A stretch of DNA of 64,000 bases from Tumebacillus algifaecis (GTDB lineage Bacteria > Bacillota > Bacilli > Tumebacillales > Tumebacillaceae), in assembly GCF_002243515.1 (NCBI RefSeq), contig NZ_CP022657.1:4335001-4399000 (forward strand). Direction: 5' to 3'. Position numbers and translations under genes: made by a program. The number at the start of each line of letters is the position of its first letter. The stretch's first letter is position 1. Shown piece by piece: positions 29,424 through 41,045 of this stretch. The notes under the pieces were generated by a model, which worked only from the letters and a program-made list of their open reading frames with translations, ran no database searches and was not told the origin of the DNA.

Positions 29424-29609
29424 TTACCAGCTGGCTTTCTTCACGCCAGGGAGTTGACCTTTGTACGCCAGTTCACGGAAGCAAATACGGCAAATGCCGA
29501 ACTTCCGCAAAACCGAGTGCGGACGTCCGCACACACGGCAACGAGTGTATGCGCGGGTGCTGAACTTCGGCGTACGTTGCTGTTTCACGATCATAGCCTT
29601 ACGAGCCAC
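29424..29609 (-). CDS. rpsN: 30S ribosomal protein S14, zinc-binding type
   Basis: A 61-aa short S14 with Cys24, Cys27, Cys40 and Cys43 in a zinc site ([20 protein letters not shown]). This is the C+ form made under zinc sufficiency. The start is GTG behind AGGAGGT. Confidence 0.98.
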   Translation of the reverse strand: MARKAMIVKQQRTPKFSTRAYTRCRVCGRPHSVLRKFGICRICFRELAYKGQLPGVKKASW

Positions 29610-29639
29610 TGTCCATACCTCCTATAATTTGCGGAATGT

Positions 29640-30182
29640 TTATGCTTGACGGAACGGCGCGCCCATCAGGCGCAGGAATTCACGGCCTTCTTCGTCGGTC
29701 GTAGCGGTGGTTACGAACACGATGTCCATACCCAGCATTTTATCGACCTTTTCGTACTCGATTTCCGGGAAGAGAAGTTGTTCTTTCAGACCGAGCGTGT
29801 AGTTACCACGGCCGTCGAACGCCTTCGGGGAAATACCGCGGAAGTCGCGTACACGCGGAAGTGCCACGTTGAACAGCTTGTCGAGGAAATGGTACATACG
29901 CTCACCGCGCAGGGTGACTTTTGCACCGATCGGCATGCCTTCGCGAATTTTGAAGCCTGCGATCGACTTCTTCGCTTTGGTGATAACCGGTTTTTGACCG
30001 GAGATCAGCTCGAGATCAGCAACAGCTGCGTCCAGTACCTTAGCGTTAGCAACCGCTTCGCCAAGACCCATGTTGATGACGATCTTATCGAGTTTCGGAG
30101 CTTGCATCACGGACTGGTATTCAAACTTGCTCATCAGAGCAGGAAGAACTTCTGTTTTGTAATACTCTTGCAAACGAGCCAC
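29640..30182 (-). CDS. rplE: 50S ribosomal protein L5
   Basis: A 180-aa 5S rRNA-binding protein of the central protuberance. The conserved [19 protein letters not shown] and [21 protein letters not shown] blocks are present. The start is GTG, six bases after AAGGAGGTA. Confidence 0.98.
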   Translation of the reverse strand: MARLQEYYKTEVLPALMSKFEYQSVMQAPKLDKIVINMGLGEAVANAKVLDAAVADLELISGQKPVITKAKKSIAGFKIREGMPIGAKVTLRGERMYHFLDKLFNVALPRVRDFRGISPKAFDGRGNYTLGLKEQLLFPEIEYEKVDKMLGMDIVFVTTATTDEEGREFLRLMGAPFRQA

Positions 30183-30208
30183 GATAGTTACCTCCTTTCT
30201 TGACCTGA

Positions 30209-30538
30209 CTACTTGTCGAGAGTTTCGCCAGATTTTTTTGCGTAACGAACCTTGGTGCCGTCGTTCAGAATCTTTTTACCGATTCGAGTAGCACCGCCGG
30301 TTTTCGGGTCAACGATCGCTACGTTCGAAACGTGGATCGGCGCTTCTTTCTCGATGATACCGCCTTGCTGGTTGGTCGCGTTCGGCTTGGTGTGACGCTT
30401 AACGATGTTCACGCCTTCGATCAAAACGCGCTGCTCAGTCGGGTATGCTTCCAAGATGCGACCCTTCTTGCCTTTATCCTTACCAGTGAGAACGACGACT
30501 TGGTCGCCTTTCTTCACGTGAAGTTTAGCTTTTGCCAC
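30209..30538 (-). CDS. rplX: 50S ribosomal protein L24
   Basis: A 109-aa assembly initiator protein with an N-terminal KOW motif ([21 protein letters not shown]). The start is GTG behind GAGGAGGTG. Confidence 0.98.
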   Translation of the reverse strand: MAKAKLHVKKGDQVVVLTGKDKGKKGRILEAYPTEQRVLIEGVNIVKRHTKPNATNQQGGIIEKEAPIHVSNVAIVDPKTGGATRIGKKILNDGTKVRYAKKSGETLDK

Positions 30539-30584
30539 TGTGTTACACCTCCTCAGGTGTTACTACCTGAAACTTAATTCGCGA

Positions 30585-30953
30585 TTACAGCACTTCAGGT
30601 GCCAGAGAGATGATCTTCATGAAGTCTTTTTCACGCAGTTCACGAGCTACTGGCCCGAAGATACGGGTACCGCGCGGAGACTTATCTTCTTTAATGATGA
30701 CAGCTGCGTTTTCGTCGAACTTGATATAAGTGCCATCCTTACGGCGGCTACCGGTCTTCGAACGAACGATTACCGCTTTAACAACGTCACCCTTCTTGAC
30801 AACGCCACCTGGTGTTGCACTTTTCACGGAAGCAACGATGATATCACCGATGTTTGCGGTTCTGCGGTTCGAGCCACCAAGTACGCGGAAGCACATGATT
30901 TCTTTTGCACCAGAGTTGTCTGCTACAGTCAGACGGGATTGCTGTTGAATCAT
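30585..30953 (-). CDS. rplN: 50S ribosomal protein L14
   Basis: A 122-aa protein that binds 23S rRNA and later contacts RsfS-type silencing factors. [20 protein letters not shown] is the signature start. AAGGAGGT precedes the ATG. First gene of the spc segment after rpsQ. Confidence 0.98.
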   Translation of the reverse strand: MIQQQSRLTVADNSGAKEIMCFRVLGGSNRRTANIGDIIVASVKSATPGGVVKKGDVVKAVIVRSKTGSRRKDGTYIKFDENAAVIIKEDKSPRGTRIFGPVARELREKDFMKIISLAPEVL

Positions 30954-30998
30954 GCCTAGGACCTCCTTCCAAGTGAGTCAATTGACTCTAGGTTCCGA

Positions 30999-31262
30999 TT
31001 AGAGGATTACTGCTTCCTCTACGACTTCAACAAGACGCCAGCGCTTATCTTTCGACAGCGGACGGGTTTCCATGATTTTCACGATGTCGCCAACTTTAGC
31101 GGTGTTGTTTTCATCGTGAGCCTTAAACTTCGTCGATACGAGAACAAGCTTGCCGTACAGCGGGTGTTTTTTCTGTTCTTCAACAGAAACAACGATCGTC
31201 TTATCCATTTTATCAGATACGACTTTACCAGTACGGACTTTGCGGGTGTTACGCTCGCTCAT
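30999..31262 (-). CDS. rpsQ: 30S ribosomal protein S17
   Basis: An 87-aa OB-fold protein needed early in 30S assembly. [22 protein letters not shown] and [23 protein letters not shown] are typical. AAGGAGGAAA precedes the ATG. Confidence 0.98.
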   Translation of the reverse strand: MSERNTRKVRTGKVVSDKMDKTIVVSVEEQKKHPLYGKLVLVSTKFKAHDENNTAKVGDIVKIMETRPLSKDKRWRLVEVVEEAVIL

Positions 31263-31289
31263 CCTATTTCCTCCTTCCTAGCGGAGAGA

Positions 31290-31487
31290 TTAGCCGATAC
31301 CCAGTTCGCGCTCTCTGAGGATCGTTTTGGCACGTGCGATATCCTTGCGGACTTCACGAATGCGCATCGGGTTGTCGAGCTGACCCGTTGCGAGTTGGAA
31401 ACGCAGGTTGAACAGCTCGTCTTTCAAATCGTTGACTTTTGTTTCGATCTCAACGGTGGACAAGTTACGGATGTCTTTAACTTTCAT
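31290..31487 (-). CDS. rpmC: 50S ribosomal protein L29
   Basis: A 65-aa helical hairpin at the tunnel exit ([20 protein letters not shown]...). The ATG is chosen after the GGTGGTGAGG ribosome site, which itself lies within the 3' end of rplP; the two genes overlap by 11 nt, an arrangement common in Bacillus. Confidence 0.96.
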   Translation of the reverse strand: MKVKDIRNLSTVEIETKVNDLKDELFNLRFQLATGQLDNPMRIREVRKDIARAKTILRERELGIG

Positions 31488-31911
31488 CTGCCTCACCACC
31501 CACTTCTTCGCGTTTTACAAACTTGCACTTGATCGGCAGTTTGTGCATAGCAAGACGCATCGCTTCGCGTGCAATCTCTTCCGGTACGCCAGCCAACTCG
31601 AACATGATGCGGCCCGGTTTAACAACCGCTACCCATTTTTCCGGAGACCCTTTACCAGCACCCATACGAGTTTCAGCCGGTTTCGCAGTCACAGGTTTGC
31701 TTGGGAAGATTTTGATCCATACTTTACCGCCACGTTTGATGTAACGGGTCATCGCGATACGTGCAGCTTCGATTTGACGGTTGGTGATCCAAGCCGGTTC
31801 GAGAGCTTGCAGACCGTATTCACCAAAAGCTACAGACTCGCCGCCTTTGGTACGGCCAGCCATGCTGCCGCGATGTTCTTTACGGTGCTTGACGCGTTTT
31901 GGCAACAACAT
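31477..31911 (-). CDS. rplP: 50S ribosomal protein L16
   Basis: A 144-aa protein near the A site and peptidyl transferase centre. [15 protein letters not shown] and [21 protein letters not shown] are signatures. Overlaps rpmC at its end. Confidence 0.98.
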   Translation of the reverse strand: MLLPKRVKHRKEHRGSMAGRTKGGESVAFGEYGLQALEPAWITNRQIEAARIAMTRYIKRGGKVWIKIFPSKPVTAKPAETRMGAGKGSPEKWVAVVKPGRIMFELAGVPEEIAREAMRLAMHKLPIKCKFVKREEVGGEADES

Positions 31912-31914
31912 GTC

Positions 31915-32586
31915 TTACTTACCCCCTTCTTCGGCAGCTACTTTCTTCGCGCCGCGGGTAGGCAGTACTTCGCCACGATAGATCCACACTTTAACGCCGA
32001 TACGGCCGTAGGTGGTGTGAGCTTCGTAGTGAGCGTAGTCGATGTCAGCACGCAGAGTGTGCAACGGCACAGTACCTTCGGAGTAGCCTTCGGTACGTGC
32101 GATCTCAGCGCCGCCGAGACGACCGGATACTTGTACTTTGATACCCTTAGCGCCGGTACGCATGGTGCGCTGGATCGATTGCTTCATTGCACGACGGAAC
32201 GCGATACGGCGTTCGAGCTGTTGTGCGATGTTTACAGCAACCAAATGAGCGTTCATGTCCGGATGCTTGATTTCAGCGATGTTGATGTGAACACGCTTGC
32301 CTGTCATGTTGGACAGAGCGGTGCGCAGTGCATCAACCTCAGCGCCGCCTTTACCAATTACCATACCCGGCTTAGCGGTGTGAATGGTTACGTTGATACG
32401 GTTTGCAGCCCGTTCGATTTCTACCGTAGCAACAGATGCATCTTTCAGGCGGTTCTCGATATACTCACGAACTTTGATGTCTTCGTGAAGCAGTTCGGTG
32501 TATTCCTTCTTGTTAGCAAACCATTTCGACTCCCAGTCGCGAATGATACCAACGCGAAGGCCAATTGGGTTAACCTTTTGTCCCAT
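31915..32586 (-). CDS. rpsC: 30S ribosomal protein S3
   Basis: A 223-aa protein at the mRNA entry channel, part of the ribosomal helicase. N-terminal [13 protein letters not shown], a type II KH domain ([20 protein letters not shown]) and the C-terminal domain are all present. Three nt separate it from rplP. Confidence 0.98.
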   Translation of the reverse strand: MGQKVNPIGLRVGIIRDWESKWFANKKEYTELLHEDIKVREYIENRLKDASVATVEIERAANRINVTIHTAKPGMVIGKGGAEVDALRTALSNMTGKRVHINIAEIKHPDMNAHLVAVNIAQQLERRIAFRRAMKQSIQRTMRTGAKGIKVQVSGRLGGAEIARTEGYSEGTVPLHTLRADIDYAHYEAHTTYGRIGVKVWIYRGEVLPTRGAKKVAAEEGGK

Positions 32587-32606
32587 CCGTTATCCCTCCT
32601 TCTTGA

Positions 32607-32942
32607 CTACTTTTCACCCAGTACCACGGTGATGTGGCTGGTGCGCTTGTGAATACGGAATGCACGGCCTTGTGCGCGCGGACGGAAGCGCTTCAGGGTC
32701 GGGCCTTGATCCACGAAAACTTCTTTAACATAGAGGCTGTCAAGATCCAGGTTGTAGTTGTGGTCTGCGTTCGCCAGAGCGGAGTTCAGAACCTTTTCAA
32801 CAACCGGAGATGCAGCTTTCGGAGTGTACTTGAGGATCGCGATCGCTTCCGAAGCTTTCTTACCACGGATCAAGTCCACAACGAGACGAACTTTGCGCGG
32901 TGCGATACGCACGGTACGAGCGACTGCCTTCGCAGTTTGCAT
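32607..32942 (-). CDS. rplV: 50S ribosomal protein L22
   Basis: A 111-aa protein whose beta hairpin lines the exit tunnel and influences macrolide response. [20 protein letters not shown] and [21 protein letters not shown] are the signature, with no insertion or deletion seen in the loop. Confidence 0.98.
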   Translation of the reverse strand: MQTAKAVARTVRIAPRKVRLVVDLIRGKKASEAIAILKYTPKAASPVVEKVLNSALANADHNYNLDLDSLYVKEVFVDQGPTLKRFRPRAQGRAFRIHKRTSHITVVLGEK

Positions 32943-32974
32943 AGTATTACCTCCTCTCTACCGATCATTAAATA

Positions 32975-33253
32975 TTAGCGGCGAGATGTTTTCTCGTCAG
33001 CTCCGTGTCCTTTGTAGGAACGAGTCGGAGCGAATTCACCCAGCTTGTGACCTACCATGTCTTCAGTCACGTACACCGGCACGTGCTTGCGGCCATCATA
33101 TACCGCAAAGGTGTGGCCGATGAAGTCCGGGAAGATCGTGGAACGGCGAGACCAGGTTTTGATAACCTTTTTGTCGCCGGCAGCGTTCATCTCTTCAACT
33201 TTCTTCATGAGATGATCGTCTACAAACGGTCCTTTTTTAAGAGAGCGACCCAT
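32975..33253 (-). CDS. rpsS: 30S ribosomal protein S19
   Basis: A 92-aa head protein. [21 protein letters not shown] and [17 protein letters not shown] are diagnostic. Confidence 0.98.
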   Translation of the reverse strand: MGRSLKKGPFVDDHLMKKVEEMNAAGDKKVIKTWSRRSTIFPDFIGHTFAVYDGRKHVPVYVTEDMVGHKLGEFAPTRSYKGHGADEKTSRR

Positions 33254-33283
33254 TTTAGTACCTCCCTTCGTTAGGCGGTTAGA

Positions 33284-34114
33284 TTACTTCTTGCGAGAAC
33301 GAACAATATATTTGCTAGATTGCTTGTTCTTCTTGCGAGTCTTCTTGCCGAGAGTCGGTTTGCCCCACGGGGACATCGGAGACTTGCGGCCGATCGGAGC
33401 GCGACCTTCACCACCACCGTGCGGGTGATCGTTCGGGTTCATTACAACACCGCGGACAGTCGGGCGGATGCCTTTGTGACGGTTACGGCCTGCTTTACCG
33501 ATGTTCACCAGCTCGTGGTCGGGGTTGCCGACTTGACCGATGGTAGCTTTGCACTCGGAACGGATCAAGCGAACTTCGCCAGAAGCCAAGCGCACGTGGC
33601 AGTAATCGCCTTCTTTTGCAAGAAGTTGAGCTTCAGCGCCTGCAGCGCGAGCGATTTGGCCGCCTTTGCCAGCTTTCAGCTCGATGTTGTGGATCACGGT
33701 ACCTACCGGGATGTTAGCCAGCGGCAGTGCGTTGCCGACTTTGATATCGACATCAGTACCGGATTGGATCACATCGCCAACTTTCAGGCCTACCGGAGCG
33801 ATGATGTAACGCTTCTCGCCGTCAACGTAGTTGATCAGGGCGATGAAAGAGGTACGGTTCGGATCGTATTCGATCGTAGCAACGCGGCCCGGAATGCCAT
33901 CTTTGTTGCGTTTGAAGTCAATGATGCGGTATTGACGCTTCGCGCCGCCACCTTGATGACGAACGGTAGTTCTCCCTGTGTTGTTACGGCCACCTTTGTT
34001 GTGCAACGGCAGCAGAAGGGATTTTTCGGGTTTGTCGGTGGTCAGTTCTTCATAGGTCAGAACGGACATGAAACGACGACCCGGAGACGTCGGTTTATAC
34101 TTCTTGATACCCAT
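33284..34114 (-). CDS. rplB: 50S ribosomal protein L2
   Basis: A 276-aa protein required for subunit association and peptidyl transfer. The N-terminal OB fold, the SH3-like domain and the conserved [20 protein letters not shown] loop (with the functionally important histidine) are present. Confidence 0.98.
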   Translation of the reverse strand: MGIKKYKPTSPGRRFMSVLTYEELTTDKPEKSLLLPLHNKGGRNNTGRTTVRHQGGGAKRQYRIIDFKRNKDGIPGRVATIEYDPNRTSFIALINYVDGEKRYIIAPVGLKVGDVIQSGTDVDIKVGNALPLANIPVGTVIHNIELKAGKGGQIARAAGAEAQLLAKEGDYCHVRLASGEVRLIRSECKATIGQVGNPDHELVNIGKAGRNRHKGIRPTVRGVVMNPNDHPHGGGEGRAPIGRKSPMSPWGKPTLGKKTRKKNKQSSKYIVRSRKK

Positions 34115-34136
34115 AGGTGTCCCTCCTTCTTAGTGA

Positions 34137-34427
34137 TTAAGCACCTTCGAAGAAGTTAAGCGGTTTCGAGTCCGCGGTCAAGGTCACAATCGCCTTTTTC
34201 CACTCGGACGTTTGGCCAACGTGGCGGCCAACGCGCTTTTTCTTAGACGGAACGCGCAAGGTGTTTACCTTATCAACAGTTACGCCGAAGATTTCTTCGA
34301 GAGCTACTTTAATTTCCGTTTTGTTCGCTTTCAGATCTACTTCGAAAACGAACTTGTTTACTTCCATCAGGTCACTGGAGCGCTCGGTGATCACCGGACG
34401 CTTGATGATGTCGCGTGCGTTCTTCAT
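34137..34427 (-). CDS. rplW: 50S ribosomal protein L23
   Basis: A 96-aa tunnel-exit protein, docking site for trigger factor and [25 protein letters not shown] is typical. The ATG shares one base with the rplD stop codon (TAATG). Confidence 0.98.
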   Translation of the reverse strand: MKNARDIIKRPVITERSSDLMEVNKFVFEVDLKANKTEIKVALEEIFGVTVDKVNTLRVPSKKKRVGRHVGQTSEWKKAIVTLTADSKPLNFFEGA

Positions 34428-35047
34428 TATGCGAACACCTCCTCGACTTTAGCCACTGCGTCTTTTGTAATGACCAGTGCGTCATGATGGAGAAGATCCA
34501 GTACGTTGATACCAGTTGCATCGACGAATTTCACGCCCGGGATGTTGCGAGCGGAGAGAGCGATGTTCGCATCTTGCTCACCAGCAACGATCAGAGCTTT
34601 GCCGACTTTCAGGTTGTTCAGGAGCTTCACCATATCTTTCGTCTTCGGAGCGTCAAGAGTCAACGCATCCAGAACGAAGATTTCGTTCGCGTTCACTTTC
34701 GTTGCGAGCGCAGATTTCAGCGCCAGACGACGAACTTTCTTCGGAAGCTTGTAAGCGTAGGAACGCGGGGTCGGACCAAATACGGTACCGCCGCCTACCC
34801 ATTGAGGGGAGCGGATGGAACCTTGGCGCGCACGACCGGTACCCTTTTGACGCCACGGTTTGCGGCCGCCGCCACGAACTTCAGAACGGTTTTTAACATC
34901 GTGTGTACCACGGCGCAGAGATGCGAGTTGCATCACAACTGCTTCGTGCAGTACGTGCTGATTCGGGGTAATACCGAACACAGTTTCGGAGAGTTCGATC
35001 TCACCAACTTGGGAGCCACTAATGTTATATACAGGCACTTTCGGCAT
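34427..35047 (-). CDS. rplD: 50S ribosomal protein L4
   Basis: A 206-aa protein with a tunnel-reaching loop ([22 protein letters not shown]). In enterobacteria it represses the S10 operon; no such site is recognised here. Coupled to rplW by a one-base overlap. Confidence 0.98.
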   Translation of the reverse strand: MPKVPVYNISGSQVGEIELSETVFGITPNQHVLHEAVVMQLASLRRGTHDVKNRSEVRGGGRKPWRQKGTGRARQGSIRSPQWVGGGTVFGPTPRSYAYKLPKKVRRLALKSALATKVNANEIFVLDALTLDAPKTKDMVKLLNNLKVGKALIVAGEQDANIALSARNIPGVKFVDATGINVLDLLHHDALVITKDAVAKVEEVFA

Positions 35048-35079
35048 GTAGGGGTCTCCTCCTTTCCTATAGAAGTGAT

Positions 35080-35703
35080 TTATTTACCCGACTTAACAGC
35101 CGATTTGACTGTTACGAAAGAGTTTTTCGGACCCGGAATAGAACCTTTAACGAGCAGCAGGTTGCGCTCGGTGTCAACTTTGATGACTTCGAGGTTCTGA
35201 ACGGTTACACGCTCGCCACCCATACGACCCGGGAGAGTTTGTCCTTTAAATACGCGGCCCGGGTTGATGGAACCGAGGGAACCAGGGCGACGATGGTAAC
35301 GAGAACCGTGAGCCATCGGACCGCGGGATTGGTTGTGGCGCTTGATCGCACCAGCGAAACCTTTACCCTTCGATACACCAACAACATCGATTACTTCACC
35401 AGCTGCAAATACGTCAGCATTCAAGACTTGACCTACTTCGTATGCTGCCAGATCAACTCCGCGCATTTCACGAACGTAGCGCTTGGGGGTGGTGTTTGCT
35501 TTTGCTGCATGGCCTTGCGCCGGCTTGTTAACGTTCTTCTTGTCAGCAAAACCGAGCTGGATCGCTTCGTAGCCATCGTTTGCAAGGTCTTTCTTTTGAA
35601 GAACTACGTTCGGGCCTGCTTCGATAACAGTTACCGGAACGACGTTGCCGTCTTCAGTAAACACCTGAGTCATACCGAGTTTACGTCCCAAGATACCTTT
35701 CAT
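35080..35703 (-). CDS. rplC: 50S ribosomal protein L3
   Basis: A 207-aa protein needed at the start of 50S assembly. [20 protein letters not shown] and the GSSM-like loop [16 protein letters not shown], the target of PrmB-type methylation in some bacteria, are present. Confidence 0.98.
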   Translation of the reverse strand: MKGILGRKLGMTQVFTEDGNVVPVTVIEAGPNVVLQKKDLANDGYEAIQLGFADKKNVNKPAQGHAAKANTTPKRYVREMRGVDLAAYEVGQVLNADVFAAGEVIDVVGVSKGKGFAGAIKRHNQSRGPMAHGSRYHRRPGSLGSINPGRVFKGQTLPGRMGGERVTVQNLEVIKVDTERNLLLVKGSIPGPKNSFVTVKSAVKSGK

Positions 35704-35733
35704 GTTGACACCTCCTCAAATTAGAAATAGGGT

Positions 35734-36093
<360 letters not shown>

Positions 36094-36178
36094 TTACCTG
36101 ATCCGTGCCGCATATGGCAAAAGCATTCGGCACCTCAGCAACCTTCCGCATCATCGCAGTCAAGACCAACAATTTAAA

Positions 36179-36207
36179 AGTATACTACCTAAACTCGTAA
36201 AAGACAA
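36179..36207 (-). promoter_or_regulatory. S10 operon promoter, proximal
   Basis: Minus-strand TTGTCT and TATACT with a 17-nt spacer, about 140 nt before rpsJ. Confidence 0.6.
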
Positions 36208-36311
36208 GTCATTCGTCCGGTACTTCACAAAAATATTCGATCTCCAAGCGGAGTGTATGTTTTATGAAACACACGAGCGTGTTGTCTAGGCTTCAGTAGG
36301 ACACTTTTTCT

Positions 36312-36340
36312 ATTTTAGATGAAGATGCGGAAAAAGTCAA
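36312..36340 (-). promoter_or_regulatory. S10 operon promoter, distal
   Basis: Minus-strand TTGACT and TAAAAT with a 17-nt spacer, just downstream of the tuf terminator. Confidence 0.8.
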
Positions 36341-36370
36341 AGGCAATCGTGATGGAAAATCGTGAAAATA

Positions 36371-36406
36371 AAAAAAGAGGATGAATCTCGAAAGATTCAT
36401 CCTCTT
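36371..36406 (-). terminator. str operon terminator after tuf
   Basis: Minus-strand perfect 14-bp stem AAGAGGATGAATCT / AGATTCATCCTCTT with a TTCG tetraloop followed by TTTTTATTTT. Confidence 0.95.
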
Positions 36407-36421
36407 TAGCAGAAAGGGCAA

Positions 36422-37609
36422 TTACTTGATGATGGAAGCAACTACGCCTGCACCAACAGTACGGCCGCCTTCACGGATAGCGAAACGAGTACCATCTTCG
36501 AGAGCGATTCCGGAGATCAGCTCAACGTCAACGGAGATGTTGTCGCCCGGCATAACCATTTCAGTACCTTCCGGCAGCTTAACGATACCAGTTACGTCAG
36601 TTGTACGAACGTAGAACTGCGGACGGTAGCCTTGGAAGAACGGGGTGTGACGGCCACCCTCTTCTTTGGTCAGAACGTAAAGTTCTGCTTTGAAGGTGGT
36701 GTGCGACTTGATGGAGCCCGGTTTGCAGATTACTTGGCCGCGCTCGATGTTGTTGCGGTCAACACCACGCAGCAGTGCGCCGATGTTGTCACCAGCTTGA
36801 GCGGAGTCAAGCAGTTTGCGGAACATCTCGATACCGGTAGCAACGGTGGACTTGGTTTCTTCAACCAAACCAACGATTTCTACGTTGTCGCCAACTTTGA
36901 GCTCACCGCGCTCAACACGGCCAGTAGCAACGGTACCACGACCAGTGATGGTGAACACGTCCTCAACCGGCATCAGGAACGGCTTGTCAGTTTGACGAGT
37001 CGGTTCCGGGATGTAGGAGTCAACGGAAGCCATCAGCTCGTCGATGCGAGTCTCCCAATCAGCGTCGCCTTCGAGAGCTTTCAGAGCGGAACCTTTGATT
37101 ACCGGGATATCGTCGCCCGGGAATTCGTACTCGGAGAGCAGGTCACGGATTTCCATTTCAACCAGCTCGAGGAGTTCTTCATCGTCAACCATGTCGCATT
37201 TGTTCATGAATACAACGATGTACGGAACGCCTACTTGGCGGGACAGCAGGATGTGTTCACGAGTTTGCGGCATCGGGCCGTCAGCTGCGGAAACAACCAG
37301 GATCGCGCCGTCCATTTGAGCAGCACCGGTGATCATGTTTTTAACATAGTCGGCATGGCCCGGGCAGTCTACGTGTGCGTAGTGACGGTTTTCCGTCTCG
37401 TACTCAACGTGGGAAGTGTTGATGGTGATACCGCGCTCACGCTCTTCCGGAGCTTTGTCGATTGCGTCGTACGCCATTGCTTGCGCGCCGCCCTTTTTCG
37501 CCAGGTAAGTGGTGATTGCTGCAGTCAGAGTGGTTTTACCATGGTCAACGTGACCGATGGTACCAATGTTAACGTGCGGCTTGTTACGCTCAAATTTAGC
37601 TTTTGCCAT
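36422..37609 (-). CDS. tuf: Elongation factor Tu
   Basis: A 395-aa GTPase that delivers aminoacyl-tRNA to the ribosome. G1 [11 protein letters not shown]3 DCPGHADY and G4 NKCD are intact, as are domains II and III. The ATG ([16 protein letters not shown]) follows AAGAGGAG. Last gene of the str operon, with a strong terminator after it. Confidence 0.98.
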   Translation of the reverse strand: MAKAKFERNKPHVNIGTIGHVDHGKTTLTAAITTYLAKKGGAQAMAYDAIDKAPEERERGITINTSHVEYETENRHYAHVDCPGHADYVKNMITGAAQMDGAILVVSAADGPMPQTREHILLSRQVGVPYIVVFMNKCDMVDDEELLELVEMEIRDLLSEYEFPGDDIPVIKGSALKALEGDADWETRIDELMASVDSYIPEPTRQTDKPFLMPVEDVFTITGRGTVATGRVERGELKVGDNVEIVGLVEETKSTVATGIEMFRKLLDSAQAGDNIGALLRGVDRNNIERGQVICKPGSIKSHTTFKAELYVLTKEEGGRHTPFFQGYRPQFYVRTTDVTGIVKLPEGTEMVMPGDNISVDVELISGIALEDGTRFAIREGGRTVGAGVVASIIK

Positions 37610-37640
37610 TTTGGTCAACTCCTCTTATTTCGTATATAAA

Positions 37641-39716
37641 TTACTCGCCTTTGTTTTTGGCGATAATTTCTTGTGTGATCGATTTCGGGGTATCTTCGAA
37701 AGAGTTGAACTCCATCGAGTACTGACCGCGGCCTTGCGTACGGGAACGCAGAGTGGTTGCGTAACCGAACATTTCGGAGAGCGGAATGAACGCACGGATT
37801 ACTTGAGCACCCGCACGAGTTTCCATACCCTCGATACGACCGCGACGAGAGTTAACGTCACCCATGATATCGCCCATGTACTCTTCCGGTACGATAACTT
37901 CAACCTTCATGATCGGCTCAAGAATAACCGGGTTTGCTTTCACAGCGCCGGCTTTCAATGCCATGGAGCCTGCGATCTTAAACGCCATCTCGGAGGAGTC
38001 AACGTCATGGTAGGAACCATCGATGATCGTAGCTTTCATGTCGATGAGCGGGTAACCTGCGAGGATACCGTTGCCCATAGCTTCTTGAATACCGTTATCG
38101 ACAGCCGGGACGTATTCGCGAGGAACAACACCGCCGACGATCTTGTTTTCGAATTGGTAGCCAGCGCCACGCTCAAGCGGTTCGAGCTCAAGCCAAACGT
38201 GACCGTATTGACCTTTACCACCGGACTGACGTACGAATTTACCTTCGATCTTCACTTTGGAAGTGATGGTCTCTTTGTACGCAACCTGCGGTTTACCAAC
38301 GTTGGTTTCAACTTTGAATTCACGCAGAAGACGGTCAACGATGATTTCAAGGTGCAATTCACCCATACCGGAGATGATCGTTTGACCAGTCTCTTGGTCG
38401 GTGTAGGTTTTGAAAGTCGGGTCTTCCTCAGCGAGCTTGGAAAGAGCGATACCAAGTTTGTCTTGGTCTGCTTTGGACTTCGGCTCGAGGGAGAGGGAGA
38501 TAACCGGCTCCGGGAATTCCATGGACTCGAGAATAACAACGTTCTTCTCGTCGCACAGGGTATCACCGGTAGTGGTGTCTTTCAAACCAACTGCAGCAGC
38601 GATGTCGCCCGAGTAAACGGTCGTGATCTCTTCGCGGTGGTTTGCGTGCATTTGCAGGATACGGCCGATACGTTCACGCTTACCTTTGGTGGAGTTCAGG
38701 ACATAGGAGCCCGAAGAAAGCACACCAGAGTAAACGCGGAAGAACGCCAGTTTACCTACGAACGGGTCAGTCATGATCTTGAACGCCAGAGCCGAGAACG
38801 GCTCGCTGTCGGAGGACGGACGCTCAGTCTCTTCACCGTCATCGGTTACACCTTTGATCGCCGGAACGTCGGTCGGAGCCGGCATGTAGTCAACAACAGC
38901 ATCCAGCATCGGCTGTACGCCTTTGTTCTTGTACGAGGAACCGCACAGAACCGGGATGATCTGAACGTTGATTACGCCTTTGCGCAGAGCAGCTTTGATC
39001 TCCTCGGTGGTGATCTCTTCACCTTCGAGGTATTTCATCATCAGCTCTTCGTCAAGTTCTGCGACAGCTTCTACGAGAGCAGCACGCAGTTCTTCAGCGC
39101 GATCCTTGAGGTCAGCCGGAATTTCAGCTTGCTCAGAGGTTTTACCAAGGTCATCAGTGTAGATGATCGCTGTCATGGTGACAAGGTCAACCATGCCTTT
39201 GAAGGTGTCTTCTGCACCGATCGGCAATTGGATCGGCACAGCGTTCGCCTTCAGGCGGTCGCGCATCATGTCAACGCAACGGAAGAAGTCGGCACCGATG
39301 ATGTCCATTTTGTTGACGTAGGCAATACGCGGAACGTGGTATTTGTCCGCTTGGCGCCATACGGTCTCGGACTGCGGTTCAACACCGCCCTTAGCGCAGA
39401 ATACGCCAACCGAACCATCGAGGACGCGCAGGGAACGCTCAACTTCTACAGTGAAGTCCACGTGACCTGGTGTGTCGATAATGTTGATGCGGTGGTCGTT
39501 CCATTCTGCAGTGGTTGCAGCGGATGTGATCGTGATACCACGCTCTTGCTCCTGGACCATCCAGTCCATCGTCGCTCCACCTTCGTGCGTTTCACCGATC
39601 TTATGCACGCGGCCGGTGTAGAACAGGACGCGCTCGGTGGTAGTGGTTTTACCAGCGTCGATGTGAGCCATGATACCAATGTTTCTCGTTCTCTCAAGAG
39701 GGAACTTACGGGACAT
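37641..39716 (-). CDS. fusA: Elongation factor G
   Basis: A 691-aa translocase GTPase. G1 [19 protein letters not shown], the effector [10 protein letters not shown] and G3 DTPGHVDF are present; domains II-V follow at full length. The start [14 protein letters not shown] is placed eight bases after AAAGGAGG; an ATG three codons earlier overlaps that site. Confidence 0.98.
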   Translation of the reverse strand: MSRKFPLERTRNIGIMAHIDAGKTTTTERVLFYTGRVHKIGETHEGGATMDWMVQEQERGITITSAATTAEWNDHRINIIDTPGHVDFTVEVERSLRVLDGSVGVFCAKGGVEPQSETVWRQADKYHVPRIAYVNKMDIIGADFFRCVDMMRDRLKANAVPIQLPIGAEDTFKGMVDLVTMTAIIYTDDLGKTSEQAEIPADLKDRAEELRAALVEAVAELDEELMMKYLEGEEITTEEIKAALRKGVINVQIIPVLCGSSYKNKGVQPMLDAVVDYMPAPTDVPAIKGVTDDGEETERPSSDSEPFSALAFKIMTDPFVGKLAFFRVYSGVLSSGSYVLNSTKGKRERIGRILQMHANHREEITTVYSGDIAAAVGLKDTTTGDTLCDEKNVVILESMEFPEPVISLSLEPKSKADQDKLGIALSKLAEEDPTFKTYTDQETGQTIISGMGELHLEIIVDRLLREFKVETNVGKPQVAYKETITSKVKIEGKFVRQSGGKGQYGHVWLELEPLERGAGYQFENKIVGGVVPREYVPAVDNGIQEAMGNGILAGYPLIDMKATIIDGSYHDVDSSEMAFKIAGSMALKAGAVKANPVILEPIMKVEVIVPEEYMGDIMGDVNSRRGRIEGMETRAGAQVIRAFIPLSEMFGYATTLRSRTQGRGQYSMEFNSFEDTPKSITQEIIAKNKGE

Positions 39717-39801
39717 ACGGCACATCCTCCTTTCTCAAATAAGTACACAGGTGATCGGACAGATCCAATGAGAACCTATCCGAACACGTAATTTTCTTAT
39801 C

Positions 39802-40311
<510 letters not shown>

Positions 40312-40314
40312 TTA

Positions 40315-40734
40315 TTATTTCTTCGCTTTCGGACGTTTCGCGCCGTACTTGGAACGAGCTTGCATGCGGTCTTTCACGCCTGCAGTGTCCAGTGCGCCAC
40401 GAACGATGTGATAACGTACACCCGGAAGGTCTTTTACACGACCGCCACGAACGAGAACCACGCTGTGTTCTTGCAAGTTGTGGCCGATACCCGGGATGTA
40501 TGCGGTAACCTCGATACCGTTAGTCAAACGAACACGCGCATACTTACGCAGTGCGGAGTTCGGTTTTTTCGGGGTCATGGTTCCTACACGAGTGCAAACC
40601 CCACGTTTTTGCGGGGACGGCAGATCGGTTTGCTCCTTTACGAAGCTGTTGTAACCTTTTTGCAGCGCCGGTGCAGTCGATTTTTTCTCGACAGTCTTGC
40701 GGCCTTTGCGTACCAATTGGTTAATTGTCGGCAT
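40315..40734 (-). CDS. rpsL: 30S ribosomal protein S12
   Basis: A 139-aa decoding-centre protein. Starts [13 protein letters not shown] (AAGGAGGTG upstream). The [11 protein letters not shown] stretch carries wild-type lysines at the positions changed in streptomycin resistance. First gene of the str operon; the L7Ae-like gene usually found upstream in Bacillus is missing. Confidence 0.98.
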   Translation of the reverse strand: MPTINQLVRKGRKTVEKKSTAPALQKGYNSFVKEQTDLPSPQKRGVCTRVGTMTPKKPNSALRKYARVRLTNGIEVTAYIPGIGHNLQEHSVVLVRGGRVKDLPGVRYHIVRGALDTAGVKDRMQARSKYGAKRPKAKK

Positions 40735-40845
40735 TGATGCTGCACCTCCTTCCAAATTTTCAAGTCCACAGAGCCCGGTGGCTCATGGTTAGGCAAATGA
40801 AAAAGGTACGTGGCGAACTAGTATCAGCCAGCCAAAATACCTAAT

Positions 40846-40891
40846 GACAAGCGATGTGCGACACAGCCACCAGCAATCATGACTGCTTGTC
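40846..40891 (-). other. Structured element in the rpsL leader
   Basis: In the leader RNA, AGACAAGC can pair with GCTTGTC(A) across an about 30-nt interior that contains its own hairpin, GCAGTC-AT-GATTGC-type. A second small stem GAGCC-ACCG-GGCTC lies nearer the gene. This looks like a regulatory leader but matches no family I know. Confidence 0.4.
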
Positions 40892-40921
40892 TAAAAACGA
40901 TGACCTCAGGCACACTACGAG

Positions 40922-40950
40922 ATTGTACCACCTAGTTCGTGGTAAGTCAA
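40922..40950 (-). promoter_or_regulatory. str operon promoter
   Basis: Minus-strand TTGACT and TACAAT with a 17-nt spacer, about 190 nt before rpsL. Confidence 0.85.
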
Positions 40951-41003
40951 CACCTTCTGGTGTGCTGCAAACATATTTTTAATATTCGACAGGACAGTCA
41001 GCG

Positions 41004-41034
41004 GGAAGGCGCCCGCTGTAAGGGAGCGCCTTCC
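41004..41034 (-). other. Hairpin after rpoC
   Basis: A 9-bp perfect stem GGAAGGCGC / GCGCCTTCC about 10 nt after the rpoC stop. No T run follows on either strand, so it is not a standard intrinsic terminator; it may protect the 3' end or terminate with factor help. Confidence 0.5.
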
Positions 41035-41045
41035 TACCGCCTGCA

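Larger units (their letters stand above)
40735..41045 (-). other. str operon promoter and leader region
   Basis: About 310 nt between rpoC and rpsL with no gene. It holds the rpoC 3' hairpin, a strong promoter and a leader of about 180 nt with stable potential hairpins. Confidence 0.7.

Noticed and set aside
41004-41034. Intrinsic terminator for rpoBC
   Set aside because: The hairpin is good but no T run follows on either strand, so it is listed only as a hairpin.
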